5,845 nt of DNA from Caldifarciminota bacterium (GTDB lineage Bacteria; Hydrothermota; Tepidihabitantia; Tepidihabitantales; JAOUPE01): the NCBI GenBank assembly GCA_029880025.1, contig JAOUPE010000109.1, positions 1 through 5,845 of the forward strand, read 5' to 3'. How positions within the stretch are numbered: the stretch's first letter is position 1; the number at the start of each line of letters is the position of its first letter. Below the pieces are notes generated by a model, which saw only the letters and a program-made list of their open reading frames with translations, did no database searches and was not told where the DNA came from. This document shows, one piece after another, positions 5,713 through 5,845 of this stretch. Made by a program: the position numbers and the translations under genes.

Positions 5713-5725
5713 TACACTGAGTGTA
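5713..5725. repeat. Small palindrome between convergent genes
   Basis: TACACT-G-AGTGTA is a perfect dyad in the 57-nt gap between the ends of the small membrane gene and the right-edge gene. As RNA it could form a 5-bp stem with a 3-nt loop. It has no proper U-tract on either strand, so terminator activity is doubtful. Confidence 0.3.
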
Positions 5726-5736
5726 AAAATTCTACT

Positions 5737-5845
5737 TTAATTTATCTTTACTATACGAATAACTGGTGAATTGTATTGAGCCGACCTTACAAAATAAACA
5801 CCTAGAGCTAAACCAGTACCAATCTGATTACCAAGATTTTTGCCG
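5737..5845 (-). CDS. C-terminal end of another secreted protein with sorting domain (partial)
   Basis: Only the last 35 residues lie in the window, and the gene continues past the right edge. They read G-K-N-L-G-N-Q-I-G-T-G, then LALGVYFVRSAQ and P-V-I-R-I-V-K-I-N before TAA (5739-5737). This matches the end of the sorting domains of the propeller and beta-helix proteins (GKD..GK..P-x-G-(I/V)YFV followed by a basic strand). It therefore belongs to the same class of exported, surface-directed proteins. What precedes the tail is unknown. It is transcribed in the same direction as the operon but is separated from it by about 800 nt that hold a plus-strand gene, so it is not part of that transcript. 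Confidence 0.75.
   Translation of the reverse strand, partial: GKNLGNQIGTGLALGVYFVRSAQYNSPVIRIVKIN

Overview
The window looks like part of an AT-rich genome from a bacterium with an outer membrane, or at least a sortase-independent cell-surface secretion route. Three separate proteins end in a FlgD-like / type IX-like (T9SS type A) sorting domain, with the pattern W-x-GKD..GK..P-x-G-(I/V)YFV near the C-terminus. Such tails, attached to secreted beta-helix and beta-propeller proteins, are typical of Bacteroidota and also of uncultured lineages such as WOR-3/Stahlbacteria and Cloacimonadota. The phylum is an inference; there is no rRNA or housekeeping gene here to settle it.

Layout. Positions 1-210 are intergenic: a degenerate 7-nt-period repeat (33-100) and a strong intrinsic terminator (151-186) that closes the main operon. 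Positions 211-4942 hold a tightly packed minus-strand operon. Its order of transcription is a small secreted DNRLRE-like protein (4460-4942), a seven-bladed beta-propeller protein with a sorting tail (2709-4457), and a large two-module parallel beta-helix protein (650-2707). The sorting tail of the beta-helix protein lies in another frame (211-666). A (TA)4 tract at 651-658 separates the two frames, and one more TA unit would fuse them exactly. Spacing between genes is 1-2 nt, so translation is probably coupled.

Upstream of the operon (4943-5130) are a strong ribosome binding site and a good -24/-12 (sigma-54 type) promoter that overlaps a possible -35/-10 promoter. Two dyads lie at enhancer distance. 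Beyond them is a 3' relic that looks like the end of an outer-membrane beta-barrel gene (5282-5395).

On the plus strand, a 48-residue single-pass membrane protein (5533-5679) has a near-consensus promoter placed so close to the ATG that its transcript should be leaderless. The right edge cuts through another minus-strand gene, of which only the sorting tail remains (5737-5845).

Together this reads as a surface or secreted-protein locus: three co-transcribed exported proteins, two of them addressed to the surface by the same kind of C-terminal domain. The points most worth following up are the dinucleotide frameshift that detaches the sorting tail, the heptamer repeat translated inside the propeller gene at a domain junction, the sigma-54-like promoter, and the leaderless small membrane protein.
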